NCBI GenBank assembly: GCA_039586095.1
Contig: JBDHLB010000003.1
Coordinates: 1 to 64,000 of the forward strand
DNA from: JBDHBD01 sp039586095
Lineage (GTDB): Bacteria > Gemmatimonadota > Gemmatimonadetes > Palauibacterales > Palauibacteraceae
DNA length: 64,000 bases
Direction: 5' to 3'
How positions within the stretch are numbered: position 1 is the first letter of the stretch; each line of letters starts with the position of its first letter. Under the pieces are notes generated by a model, which ran no database searches, was not told the origin of the DNA, and saw only the letters and a program-made list of their open reading frames with translations. Shown here one piece after another: positions 33,702 through 41,625 of the stretch. The position numbers and the translations under genes were made by a program.

Positions 33702-35849
33702 TCAGACGGGTTCCGTGAAGGTGCGCCCCGACGCCGCCATCTCGGTCAACAGGCTGGCCGGCGCGAAGCGCGGACCCAGCCGGCGCTGATACTCCCGCAA
33801 AGCCTCCACGATGGTCTGGATTCCTTCGCCATCCGCCCACCGCAGCAGGCCCCCGCGGAAAGGCGGGAATCCCGTCCCCATGACCATGGCGAGGTCCAGG
33901 GTGCCCGCCGAGTCGACGACGTCCTCCGCAAGTGTGAACGCGGCCTCGTTGACCATCGAATAGAGGCAACGACGCTGAATCTCGTTTGTCCCCGGCGGCG
34001 GGTCGCCCCCGCGTCCCGACAACGTCGTAGCCACTTCCCGATCGACGCCTTGCTGCCGACCGCGGGTGTAAGCGTAGAAGCCACGGGCGTTCTTCTTGCC
34101 CAACCGCCCTTCCTGTCGCAGAAGGGAGACGACCGGCGAAGCCTGCATCCGCCTTCCGAACGCCGCTTCCATCTCGTGGGCGACGTGTTCGGCCACATCG
34201 AAGCCGATCTCGTCGAGCAGCCGGCACGGGCCCATGGGCATTCCGAACTCGAGCAGCGCGCCATCGACGTCCTCGACCGCGGTTCCTTCCTCCAGCAGAT
34301 ACCCCGCCTCGTTGAGGTACGGCGTCAGCAGCCGGTTTACGAGGAATCCGGGCCGGTCCGCCACGAGGACGGGCGTCTTGCCCAGGTCGATCGTGAACCC
34401 GAACGCCGTGGCCAAAGCCTCGTCGGACACGCCTTCGATCCGCACGACTTCGACCAACGGCATCCGGTGCACCGGGTTGAAGAAGTGAAGGCCCACGACG
34501 CGCCCAGGTCGAGCGGCTGCCGAGGCGAGCTCTGCGACGGAGAGAGACGACGTATTGGTCGCGAAGACGCAGTCGTCGGACGCCCTTTCCTCCGTCTCAC
34601 GCAGGACGGTCTGCTTCACCGGCATCCGCTCGACCACGGCCTCGATGACCAGATCCACGTCGTCGAACTTCTCGTAAGTCAGCGTGCCGTGGATCAGGGC
34701 GAACTTGAGCCCGACCTCTTCCGGCTCGAACACACCGCGCTCGCCGCCCTTCTTGAGAAGAGCGGAGGCGTGTCGCAGGCCATCGTCGAGTGCCTCCCGG
34801 TCGATGTCCTTCAGCACGACGGGAACGTCGTGCGCGGCGATCAGCTCGGCGATGGAACCTCCCATCACACCGGCGCCCAGCACCGCGGCCTTCTCCACCT
34901 TGGCGCGTCGATCGAGCTGTTCGGCCGGCAGAGATCTCTTCGCCGCCTGCTGGAGGAGGAAGATTCGCACGAGGTTCCTGGAGACATCGGTCTGCGACAT
35001 TTCCGCCAGCGCCTCGGCTTCGATCGGCAGAGCCTGATCGATCGGCTTCCCGTGCGTCGCCTGCACGACCGAGATGGCTCGCAGCGGGGCTGGATACCGA
35101 CCGTCCGTGCGCTTGGCCGTCTGACGGCGTGCGGTCGAGAACAGAACCTGTCTGCCGGGCCCGCTGTTCTCGAGCAGTCGACCGGCGAGGGACAAGCGCG
35201 GCGGGTGCCGTTCCACCTGGCCCTCCAGTGCCTCCCGCACAAAGTCGGCGACGGCCGCTTCGAATCGCTCGTAGTTCGCGACCCTGTCGACGAGGCCCAT
35301 CCGACGGGCGCGCTCCGCGTTGACGGCGCTTCCGCTCACGATCATCCGCAGGGCGCGCTGAATGCCCACGAGGCGGGGTAGCCTCACGCAGCCGCCGAAT
35401 CCGGGGACGATCCCCAGCTTGATCTCCGGCAGACCGATCCGGGTCTGGGGACGGTCGGAGGCGATGCGGTAATCGCACGCGAGGGCCAGCTCGGTGGCTC
35501 CGCCCAAACACAACCCATCCACCGCCGCGATCGTCGGAACCGTGAGCCGCTCCAGCCGGCGGAAGATGCGCTGTCCTTCCCGACTCTTGTTACGAGCGTC
35601 TTCTACATCCTCGAGGGCCACGATCTCGCGGACGTCGGCCCCAGCGAAGAACGTGCCCGGCTTGCCACTGATCACGACCACGGCCGCCAGTTTTCCGGTC
35701 GCGATATGCGATTCCAGCTCGCCGAGGCGGTGATCCATCTCCCGCATCACCTCGGCGGTCAGGAGGTTGACCGAAGAGCCGGGCAGGTCGAAGGAGAGCC
35801 AGCCGATGTGGTCGAGATCGACCTTCAGGTCAACGGCGGTGGTGTCCAT
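33702..35849 (-). CDS. fadJ: Fatty-acid oxidation complex alpha subunit (FadJ-like)
   Basis: A 715-residue bifunctional beta-oxidation enzyme. The enoyl-CoA hydratase domain (about 1-200) has both catalytic Glu sites, in GGATELALACDY and LPEIKLGIVPGFGG. The 3-hydroxyacyl-CoA dehydrogenase domain (from about 320) has the NAD loop AVLGAGVMGGSIAEL, then TNTSSLSV, the catalytic HFFNPVHRMPLVEVV and two C-terminal 3HCDH domains. The partner thiolase is not in the window. The ATG at 35849 gives a normal FadJ length. The DUF402 and M50 genes follow at two and 19 bases, apparently in the same operon. Confidence 0.92.
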   Translation of the reverse strand: MDTTAVDLKVDLDHIGWLSFDLPGSSVNLLTAEVMREMDHRLGELESHIATGKLAAVVVISGKPGTFFAGADVREIVALEDVEDARNKSREGQRIFRRLERLTVPTIAAVDGLCLGGATELALACDYRIASDRPQTRIGLPEIKLGIVPGFGGCVRLPRLVGIQRALRMIVSGSAVNAERARRMGLVDRVANYERFEAAVADFVREALEGQVERHPPRLSLAGRLLENSGPGRQVLFSTARRQTAKRTDGRYPAPLRAISVVQATHGKPIDQALPIEAEALAEMSQTDVSRNLVRIFLLQQAAKRSLPAEQLDRRAKVEKAAVLGAGVMGGSIAELIAAHDVPVVLKDIDREALDDGLRHASALLKKGGERGVFEPEEVGLKFALIHGTLTYEKFDDVDLVIEAVVERMPVKQTVLRETEERASDDCVFATNTSSLSVAELASAAARPGRVVGLHFFNPVHRMPLVEVVRIEGVSDEALATAFGFTIDLGKTPVLVADRPGFLVNRLLTPYLNEAGYLLEEGTAVEDVDGALLEFGMPMGPCRLLDEIGFDVAEHVAHEMEAAFGRRMQASPVVSLLRQEGRLGKKNARGFYAYTRGRQQGVDREVATTLSGRGGDPPPGTNEIQRRCLYSMVNEAAFTLAEDVVDSAGTLDLAMVMGTGFPPFRGGLLRWADGEGIQTIVEALREYQRRLGPRFAPASLLTEMAASGRTFTEPV

Positions 35850-35920
35850 GGGGCGCCCTGCGGGGGCGAGACGTCCGAGTTGGAAGCCCCGCCCCTGGGT
35901 ATTTCGGGTTCCCGGCTTCG

Positions 35921-36673
35921 CTAGAAGCGGAGCCGCTGTTCGGCGTTGGCGGGTGTCAGGCGGAGCGTGTCCGCCTCTTCCACCAGGACGTTCCAGTAAA
36001 GCTCGCCGGCCGGAATCGCGACGCGCGTGTGCACCCACCACGGCCCACCGCTCAACCTTCGAAAGACCGTGCCGCTCGCATCCGTCGTGTCCTCGAGGAT
36101 CTGTCGACCCAGAGCGTCCTGGATGCTGTCGACGATAGCCAAGTAATCGGCGAACGCGATGTCCTCCCAAGATTCTCGCACGGCCCGGACCGAGTCGAGA
36201 CGCGTGGTGGTCATCTCCTGCAGTGCGGTGAACGCGTCGAACGCCTGGCTCCGCACGCGGTTCAACCGCTGCTCACGACCCTCCAGGGCGCCAAAGCGAT
36301 CGTAGAGCTCGCGATAGGACCGGCTCCGCTGATCCATTCCCTGCAGACGGTCCGAGAGCTGTCGCAGGCTGTCACGCACCTCGGACCAGGACGCCTCGGC
36401 AGTTCTCCAGGCTTCCTGAAGCACCAGTACGCTGTCGTACGCCTGCTGCAGATCGGCGGGGACCTGCGGTTCCGGCTCGGGCGCTATGGCCGCGAGCGCT
36501 TCGAACACAGAATCCCGGTCGAACGGGAGGAAGGACACTGGCAGGTCCGATTCGGCCTGCATGCCTTCGGCACCTTCCGTCATCACCTGCACGGCAAGCT
36601 CAGCGCCGCCGCAGGCCGTGAACAGGAGTCCGCCCGCCAGGGTCGAGAGAATCACGCGCTTTCGTTGCTGCAT
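35921..36673 (-). CDS. Lipoprotein of unknown function
   Basis: A 250-residue exported lipoprotein: signal helix ILSTLAGGLLF and lipobox FTAC (Cys at about 20). The middle (about 85-195) is strongly helical and probably coiled-coil. The C-terminal 60 residues look like a small beta domain (GPWWVHTRVAIPAGELYWNV). No family recognised. ATG 36673 follows GGAGA. It precedes fadJ by 71 bases and follows the M23 gene by 130. Confidence 0.65.
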   Translation of the reverse strand: MQQRKRVILSTLAGGLLFTACGGAELAVQVMTEGAEGMQAESDLPVSFLPFDRDSVFEALAAIAPEPEPQVPADLQQAYDSVLVLQEAWRTAEASWSEVRDSLRQLSDRLQGMDQRSRSYRELYDRFGALEGREQRLNRVRSQAFDAFTALQEMTTTRLDSVRAVRESWEDIAFADYLAIVDSIQDALGRQILEDTTDASGTVFRRLSGGPWWVHTRVAIPAGELYWNVLVEEADTLRLTPANAEQRLRF

Positions 36674-36803
36674 TGCCAATTCTCCGAGCTGTGGTGCCAA
36701 CAGATCTCGGCCCAACGATCACCGATGATCTTCTTCAAACCGAAAATGTAGACGCGAGGTCGGGGTTGTTCAACGAAGCGCTGGGTGGGTAGAGGTGGGA
36801 CCT

Positions 36804-37748
36804 CTACCGTTGAAAGGCATCATCGAGGATGTACGCCCTGGGGTTCACGGGGCGGTCGTTGACCAGCACCTCGTAATGCAGGTTCGGACCCGTCGTCAGA
36901 CCAGAGCGACCGACCTCGCCCACGATGTCGCCCCGCTGCACCTGCTGACCGACCCGGACGGTCGCACGCGACAGGTGCGCGTAACGCGTGCGGTACCCGT
37001 ATCCGTGCTCGATCTCCACGAGTCTTCCGTATCCCGTCTCTCGACCGGCGAACACCACCCGACCTTCGCCTGTCGCTACGACCGGGCTGCCATAACTCGC
37101 CGATACGTCGATGCCCGGGTGCGGACGCCGATAGCCGAGCAGGGGGTGCAGACGATTGTAGCTGAACCCCGAACTGATCCACGAACGCTCGTCGAGCACG
37201 GGATAGATTGTGGGGCGTCGGCCGAACAGGTCCTGCTGCGCCGCCACGGAGTCGGTCGCTTCGGCCAGACTGCTGGACAGGAGCTCGGCGCGTCGAAGCA
37301 GCTGATCGAGGTCCATGGTCAGCGACCGCGACGTGCTGGCCAGCTCGGGCGCGAGAGCGTCGAACGGACCGCCTGCCTCACCGTTCAGCGTGGGCCCACC
37401 GATTCCGACCGCGTACAGTTCTTCATCCAGCAACGGCAGCCCGGAGAGGACTCGGAAGCGCTGTTCTCGCGCAGCCAAGTCGTCCAGGGCCTGCGCCAGC
37501 CGGTCGGTGCGGTTCTCGATAGCCGCCAGACTCGCCACGAGGTGTTGATTCTCCGCTTCGTAGCGGCTCAACTGATATATGGCCTGCCGTTCACCGAGAA
37601 ATCCGAGAAACCAGGCCAAGACCAGCAGCAAGAAGCCGGCGCATACACCGCCGGCCAGATACGCAACGCTCGGGCGAAGTCGAAAGCTACGGGCACGCCC
37701 CCCACTCTCGGGGAAGAACTGTACCGTCCAGATCTCGCGCTTCGCCAA
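36804..37748 (-). CDS. M23-family (LytM-type) peptidoglycan endopeptidase
   Basis: A 314-residue membrane-anchored envelope protein. One TM (about 27-50) precedes a coiled-coil (about 55-95) and the C-terminal peptidase_M23 domain (about 200-305). Zinc ligands His and Asp lie in RPHPGIDVSA, the catalytic His in RYAHLSR, and the last ligand His in NLHYEV. The family's HxH motif is NLH here, so the first His is Asn; activity may be reduced, as in LytM activators such as EnvC. A good promoter (37879-37908) lies about 130 bases upstream. Confidence 0.82.
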   Translation of the reverse strand: MAKREIWTVQFFPESGGRARSFRLRPSVAYLAGGVCAGFLLLVLAWFLGFLGERQAIYQLSRYEAENQHLVASLAAIENRTDRLAQALDDLAAREQRFRVLSGLPLLDEELYAVGIGGPTLNGEAGGPFDALAPELASTSRSLTMDLDQLLRRAELLSSSLAEATDSVAAQQDLFGRRPTIYPVLDERSWISSGFSYNRLHPLLGYRRPHPGIDVSASYGSPVVATGEGRVVFAGRETGYGRLVEIEHGYGYRTRYAHLSRATVRVGQQVQRGDIVGEVGRSGLTTGPNLHYEVLVNDRPVNPRAYILDDAFQR

Positions 37749-37878
37749 GCTTTACCCTTTTCCGTGACCGGGTGCCGAACGGGAAACCTGCCCCGGATAT
37801 GAAACGAGGCGGGCCGGCGTCCCGATTCGATATCACCACAGCCGCCCCACCACGCCAACGACCCACACCAAACGCTAC

Positions 37879-37908
37879 AGAGTATTGAGCCGATCCGTCA
37901 GCTGTCAA
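37879..37908 (-). promoter_or_regulatory. Sigma-70-like promoter for the M23 gene
   Basis: On the minus strand TTGACA (37908-37903) is followed after 18 bases by TACTCT (37884-37879). The -35 is a perfect consensus and the -10 matches four of six. It lies in the 198-base gap between metG and the M23 peptidase gene and points toward the latter. Confidence 0.55.
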
Positions 37909-37946
37909 ACGGTACCGGCGATACGCGGCTACGTTGGGCGAGCACG

Positions 37947-39470
37947 TTACTCGGGTCGAGGGAACAGGACCGGGCCGGGCTGCACACGAGCGAGTCCGAG
38001 CAGCGTGTCCTCCAGGTCGTCGAGGAGGGCCATCCCGTCGCCCCCACCGACGGCCTTCCAGATCTCCGCCGCCTTGCGGGGGATGAACGGTGCCAGAAGC
38101 GCGGCGGAGGTGCCGAGCGTGCGAACCAGACTGCCTAGCGCGGCGTCCAGCGCATCGCCTGGCGCACCCGCATCCCGCTCCTCGCGGGCCAGTTGCCAGG
38201 GTTGGGTCTGATCCACGTACGCGTTGGCGGCACGGACGAGCTCGCCGGTCACCTCCAGCCCCTCGTGGAGCAGATAGCCGTCCATCTTTTCACGATAGGA
38301 TTTCACCGCGTTCACACGATCGTCGTCCAGCGGTGAAGCGGGCTGACCGGGCACGGCACCGTCCCGGTACTTGAAAACCATCGAGACGACGCGATTCAGC
38401 AGGTTGCCGAGGTCGTTTGCCAGCTCAGTCGTGTAGCGCCGGTCGAACTGCTCAAGAAACCCGTCCGACGACGGGTAGTCACGATCGCCGTCCCAGGAAA
38501 CTTCACGCATCAGAAAGTAGCGCAGGGCATCCGGGCCATGGCGCTCGATGAGCTCCGTAAGATCCAGCTCTGTTCCAGCCGACTTGGAGAGCTTCGCGCC
38601 ACCGATGTTGATGAAACCGTGCGCCCACACCGTGCGGGGAAGCGGCAACCCGGCCGACATCAGCATGGCCGGCCAGATCACGCAGTGAAACCTCGTGATG
38701 TCTTTCCCGATGATGTGAAGCTCGGCCGGCCACCACCGATCAAACGCCGGATCCGGAAACCCGACGGCCGTGATGTAGTTCGGCAGGGCGTCGAACCACA
38801 CGTAGACCGTATGCTCCTCGTCGCCTGGGAAGGAGACGCCCCAGGGGATGCGGCTTCGCGAAGCGGAGATATCGTCGAGACCGCGCTCCAGCAGTCGCAG
38901 AATCTCGTTTCTCCGGCTGGCCGGCTGGACAAACTCCGGGTGCTCGGAGATGTGGTTCAGCAGGCGGTCCCGGTACTCGGACAGCTTGAAGAAGAAGTTC
39001 TCCTCCTCCGTCCACTCCACTTCACGCTGCGGGTGTATCGGACACTTGCCGTCGACGAGCTCCTCCTCCTTCTTGAACGCCTCGCAACCGGCGCAGTAGT
39101 AGCCCGCGTAGCTCGCCATGTAGAAGTCGTCGTTGGCCTCGATTCGGCGCATGAGCTCGCCGACCCCCTGGTGGTGACGGGGCTCGGTCGTCCGGATGAA
39201 GTCGTCGAACTCGACGTCCATACGGCGCCAGGCGTCCAGAAACGACTCGGCGATCCGGTCGACCCATTCCTGCGGGGGAAGCCCGTTCTGTTCCGCTTCC
39301 TGGGCGACTTTCTGTCCATGCTCGTCCATGCCGATGACGAAGTGCACGTCGTCCCCCAGGCTCTTCCGGTACCTCGCGATCACGTCCGCACCGACCTTCT
39401 CCACCGTGTGCCCGAGATGCGGCTCGCCGTTGGAGTAGTCGATCGCCGTGGTGAGATAGAACTTGCTCAT
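37947..39470 (-). CDS. metG: Methionyl-tRNA synthetase
   Basis: A 507-residue class I synthetase. The HIGH-type motif is PHLGH (about 17-21), a zinc knuckle CAGC with a following CP lies at about 125-145, and KLSKS lies at about 300. The C-terminal helical domain binds the anticodon. The extra C-terminal tRNA-binding (Arc1p/EMAP-like) domain of E. coli MetG is absent, so it is the shorter monomer-type enzyme. It follows ricT by 59 bases, a frequent neighbour pair. Confidence 0.95.
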   Translation of the reverse strand: MSKFYLTTAIDYSNGEPHLGHTVEKVGADVIARYRKSLGDDVHFVIGMDEHGQKVAQEAEQNGLPPQEWVDRIAESFLDAWRRMDVEFDDFIRTTEPRHHQGVGELMRRIEANDDFYMASYAGYYCAGCEAFKKEEELVDGKCPIHPQREVEWTEEENFFFKLSEYRDRLLNHISEHPEFVQPASRRNEILRLLERGLDDISASRSRIPWGVSFPGDEEHTVYVWFDALPNYITAVGFPDPAFDRWWPAELHIIGKDITRFHCVIWPAMLMSAGLPLPRTVWAHGFINIGGAKLSKSAGTELDLTELIERHGPDALRYFLMREVSWDGDRDYPSSDGFLEQFDRRYTTELANDLGNLLNRVVSMVFKYRDGAVPGQPASPLDDDRVNAVKSYREKMDGYLLHEGLEVTGELVRAANAYVDQTQPWQLAREERDAGAPGDALDAALGSLVRTLGTSAALLAPFIPRKAAEIWKAVGGGDGMALLDDLEDTLLGLARVQPGPVLFPRPE

Positions 39471-39529
39471 GAGGGTCGCGCCCGTCTGAATGCCGCGTTC
39501 ACTGCGCCCGATTCTATTGCGCCAGTGTC

Positions 39530-40642
39530 TTATTGCGTCCGATCGCGGGCGGAGGCCGTCTCCTGCCGGAGCTCGGTGAGCCCGAGCTCGCGCATCTCTC
39601 CGTCCGGGCTTCGCAACGACACGGTTTCGCTGAACAGGTTCCAGCCCGTCACGACCTCGTCACCGCGGGAGGTGCTGAGGCGCTGGCCCACGCGGGGGAA
39701 GCGCTTCTTCGCCTGCTGGTAGAACGAATGCTCGTAATGGAGGCACGACATAAGCCGACCACAGGCCCCCGAGATCTGGCTCGGATTCAACGACAGGCCC
39801 TGGTCCTTCGCGAGCTGAAGCGTGACCGGCTCGATCTCCATGAGCCAGGATCGGCAGCACAGCTCACGGCGGCACCGGCCCAGGCCACCCAGGCGCTTGG
39901 CCTCGTCACGCACGCCGATCTGTCGCAGCTCGATCCGTGTTCGGAACGTGCGCGCCATCTCCCGAACCAGAGCGCGAAAGTCGACCCGCTTTTCCGCCGT
40001 GAAATAGACCGTCAGCTTGTTGCGGTCCCACTGCCACTCCGCTTCGCTGACCTTCATCTTGAGATCGTGCTTTTCGACCAGCGCGCGGGTACGTCGCCGC
40101 ACTTCCAGCTCCTGATCGCGCAGCTGGTTGAGACGTGTCACGTCCGCGGGTGCCGCCCGCCGGATCACGCGCTTCGTCGGAGGCGGAACGGGTCGTTCGT
40201 CGACCGCCTCGCACCCGCCTTCGCAGGTCAGGTCGTCTGCGTCCACGGCGCGCATCACCCAGCCCAGGTCCTGCCCGCGGTCCGCCTCCACGATCACGTA
40301 CTCGCGGGCCCGCAGAGGGACCATGTGTCGGAAGCTGTAGTAACCGGTGCGCAGGCCCTTGAACTGGACCTGGACGACTTGGAGCTCTCCTGGAGCGGTC
40401 GAGGTTACCGGCGTCGGGGAAAGTGTCTGCGGCGCCCGAGGCGTGCTTCCGGCTGCGGCGGCTCGGTCTCTGCGACGGGATCGCGAGGAGCCACGACCGC
40501 GCCGTCCCTGACGATCCCGGCCACCGCGTCGACCGCTTCCCCGGGATCGACGATCGCCACCATCGGAGCGGCTGCCGCCGTCTTCTCCGCCGCTGCCGTC
40601 GGGCCCGGCCGACCTTCGGCCCCCGTCTACTCTTCCGTCCAC
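39530..40642 (-). CDS. ricT: PSP1/RicT-family regulatory protein with RG-rich tail
   Basis: A 370-residue protein. The PSP1 domain (about 90-345) has FKGLRTGYYSF, the Cys cluster LGRCRRELCCRSWL and SGACGRLMSCLHYEH. In Bacillus, RicT (YaaT) with its partners binds Fe-S clusters and steers RNase Y mRNA processing. The first 65 residues are almost all Gly, Arg, Ser and Asp, which suggests a disordered RNA-binding arm; a downstream start could remove it. The ATG lies inside the last 16 bases of accA, so the two are translationally coupled. Confidence 0.85.
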   Translation of the reverse strand: MDGRVDGGRRSAGPDGSGGEDGGSRSDGGDRRSRGSGRRGGRDRQGRRGRGSSRSRRRDRAAAAGSTPRAPQTLSPTPVTSTAPGELQVVQVQFKGLRTGYYSFRHMVPLRAREYVIVEADRGQDLGWVMRAVDADDLTCEGGCEAVDERPVPPPTKRVIRRAAPADVTRLNQLRDQELEVRRRTRALVEKHDLKMKVSEAEWQWDRNKLTVYFTAEKRVDFRALVREMARTFRTRIELRQIGVRDEAKRLGGLGRCRRELCCRSWLMEIEPVTLQLAKDQGLSLNPSQISGACGRLMSCLHYEHSFYQQAKKRFPRVGQRLSTSRGDEVVTGWNLFSETVSLRSPDGEMRELGLTELRQETASARDRTQ

Positions 40643-41577
40643 GCGCCCATCGCGTAGTACTTCTCGCGCCTTTGCCGGACCAGCTCCTCCGGATCGATCG
40701 CCGCGAGCTCGGCGAGATGGCGCTTCAGGGCTTCGCCTACGGTATCCATGGCCTGTCTCGGCTCAAGGTGGGCGCCACCGGCAGGCTCCGATATCACTTC
40801 GTCCACCACCCCGAGCTCGAGAAGATCGGCGGCGGTCAACTTCATGGCGTCCGCAGCCTGGTCGGCGTGCTCCCGGCTTCGCCACAGGATCGCCGCACAG
40901 CCTTCCGGCGAGATGACCGAGTAGATCGCGTTCTCCATCATCAGCACGCGATCCGCGACGGCGATCCCCAGTGCCCCGCCGCTGCCCCCTTCGCCGATCA
41001 CGACCGAGAGAAGGGGGACGCGGAGCCCGGCCATCACGAACAGGTTTTCGGCGATCGCTTCGCCCTGGCCCCGCTCCTCGGCGCCGATGCCTGGATATGC
41101 GCCCTGCGTATCGACGAACGTGACGATCGGCCGTCCGAACTTCTCGGCCAGCTTCATCAGGCGCTTCGCCTTGCGATAGCCTTCGGGGTGCATCGAGCCG
41201 AAGTTGCGGAAGAGGTTCTCCTTCATCTCCCGACCCTTCTGCTGGCCGATCACCATGACCGAGCGGCCATCCAGGGTCGCCCATCCACCCACAACGGCGG
41301 GATCGTCACGATACAGGCGGTCGCCGTGTAGCTCGAACCAGTTCTCGAACAGTCGCTCCACGAAGTCGAGTGTGAAGGGACGGCCCTGGTCGCGTGCCAG
41401 TTTCACCCGATCGTAGCGCGACAGGCTCTCCACCTCGTCCTGCCGCTCGGAGGCGAGTCTCTCCTCGAGCTCCCGGACCTGCTCGGAGACGTCGAAGCCC
41501 TGGCTCTGGGCGGCCTCCCGCAGCTCGTCGATGCGTGTGCGGAGAGCCGCGTAATCCCGTTCGTTATCGGCTGTCAT
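40627..41577 (-). CDS. accA: Acetyl-CoA carboxylase carboxyltransferase alpha
   Basis: A 316-residue subunit that, with AccD, transfers CO2 from carboxybiotin to acetyl-CoA at the start of fatty-acid synthesis. ENLFRNFGSMHPEGYRKA, FVDTQGAYPGIGAEERGQ and IGEGGSGGALGI are family-specific. The N-terminal 70 residues form the expected helical arm. dnaE ends 48 bases upstream, the same dnaE-accA order seen in Proteobacteria. accD is not in the window. Confidence 0.95.
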   Translation of the reverse strand: MTADNERDYAALRTRIDELREAAQSQGFDVSEQVRELEERLASERQDEVESLSRYDRVKLARDQGRPFTLDFVERLFENWFELHGDRLYRDDPAVVGGWATLDGRSVMVIGQQKGREMKENLFRNFGSMHPEGYRKAKRLMKLAEKFGRPIVTFVDTQGAYPGIGAEERGQGEAIAENLFVMAGLRVPLLSVVIGEGGSGGALGIAVADRVLMMENAIYSVISPEGCAAILWRSREHADQAADAMKLTAADLLELGVVDEVISEPAGGAHLEPRQAMDTVGEALKRHLAELAAIDPEELVRQRREKYYAMGAWTEE

Positions 41578-41625
41578 GCTCCCACGACGAGTGATCCGGA
41601 CGACCGCCGGACCGTCATCCTCGCC

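Noticed and set aside
34050..35381. 443-codon open reading opposite fadJ
   Set aside because: Antisense shadow of a clear beta-oxidation gene, rich in Arg/His with no domain.
39471..39529. Leader peptide or riboswitch upstream of metG
   Set aside because: Only 59 bases, no mini-ORF with a ribosome-binding site and no recognisable fold.
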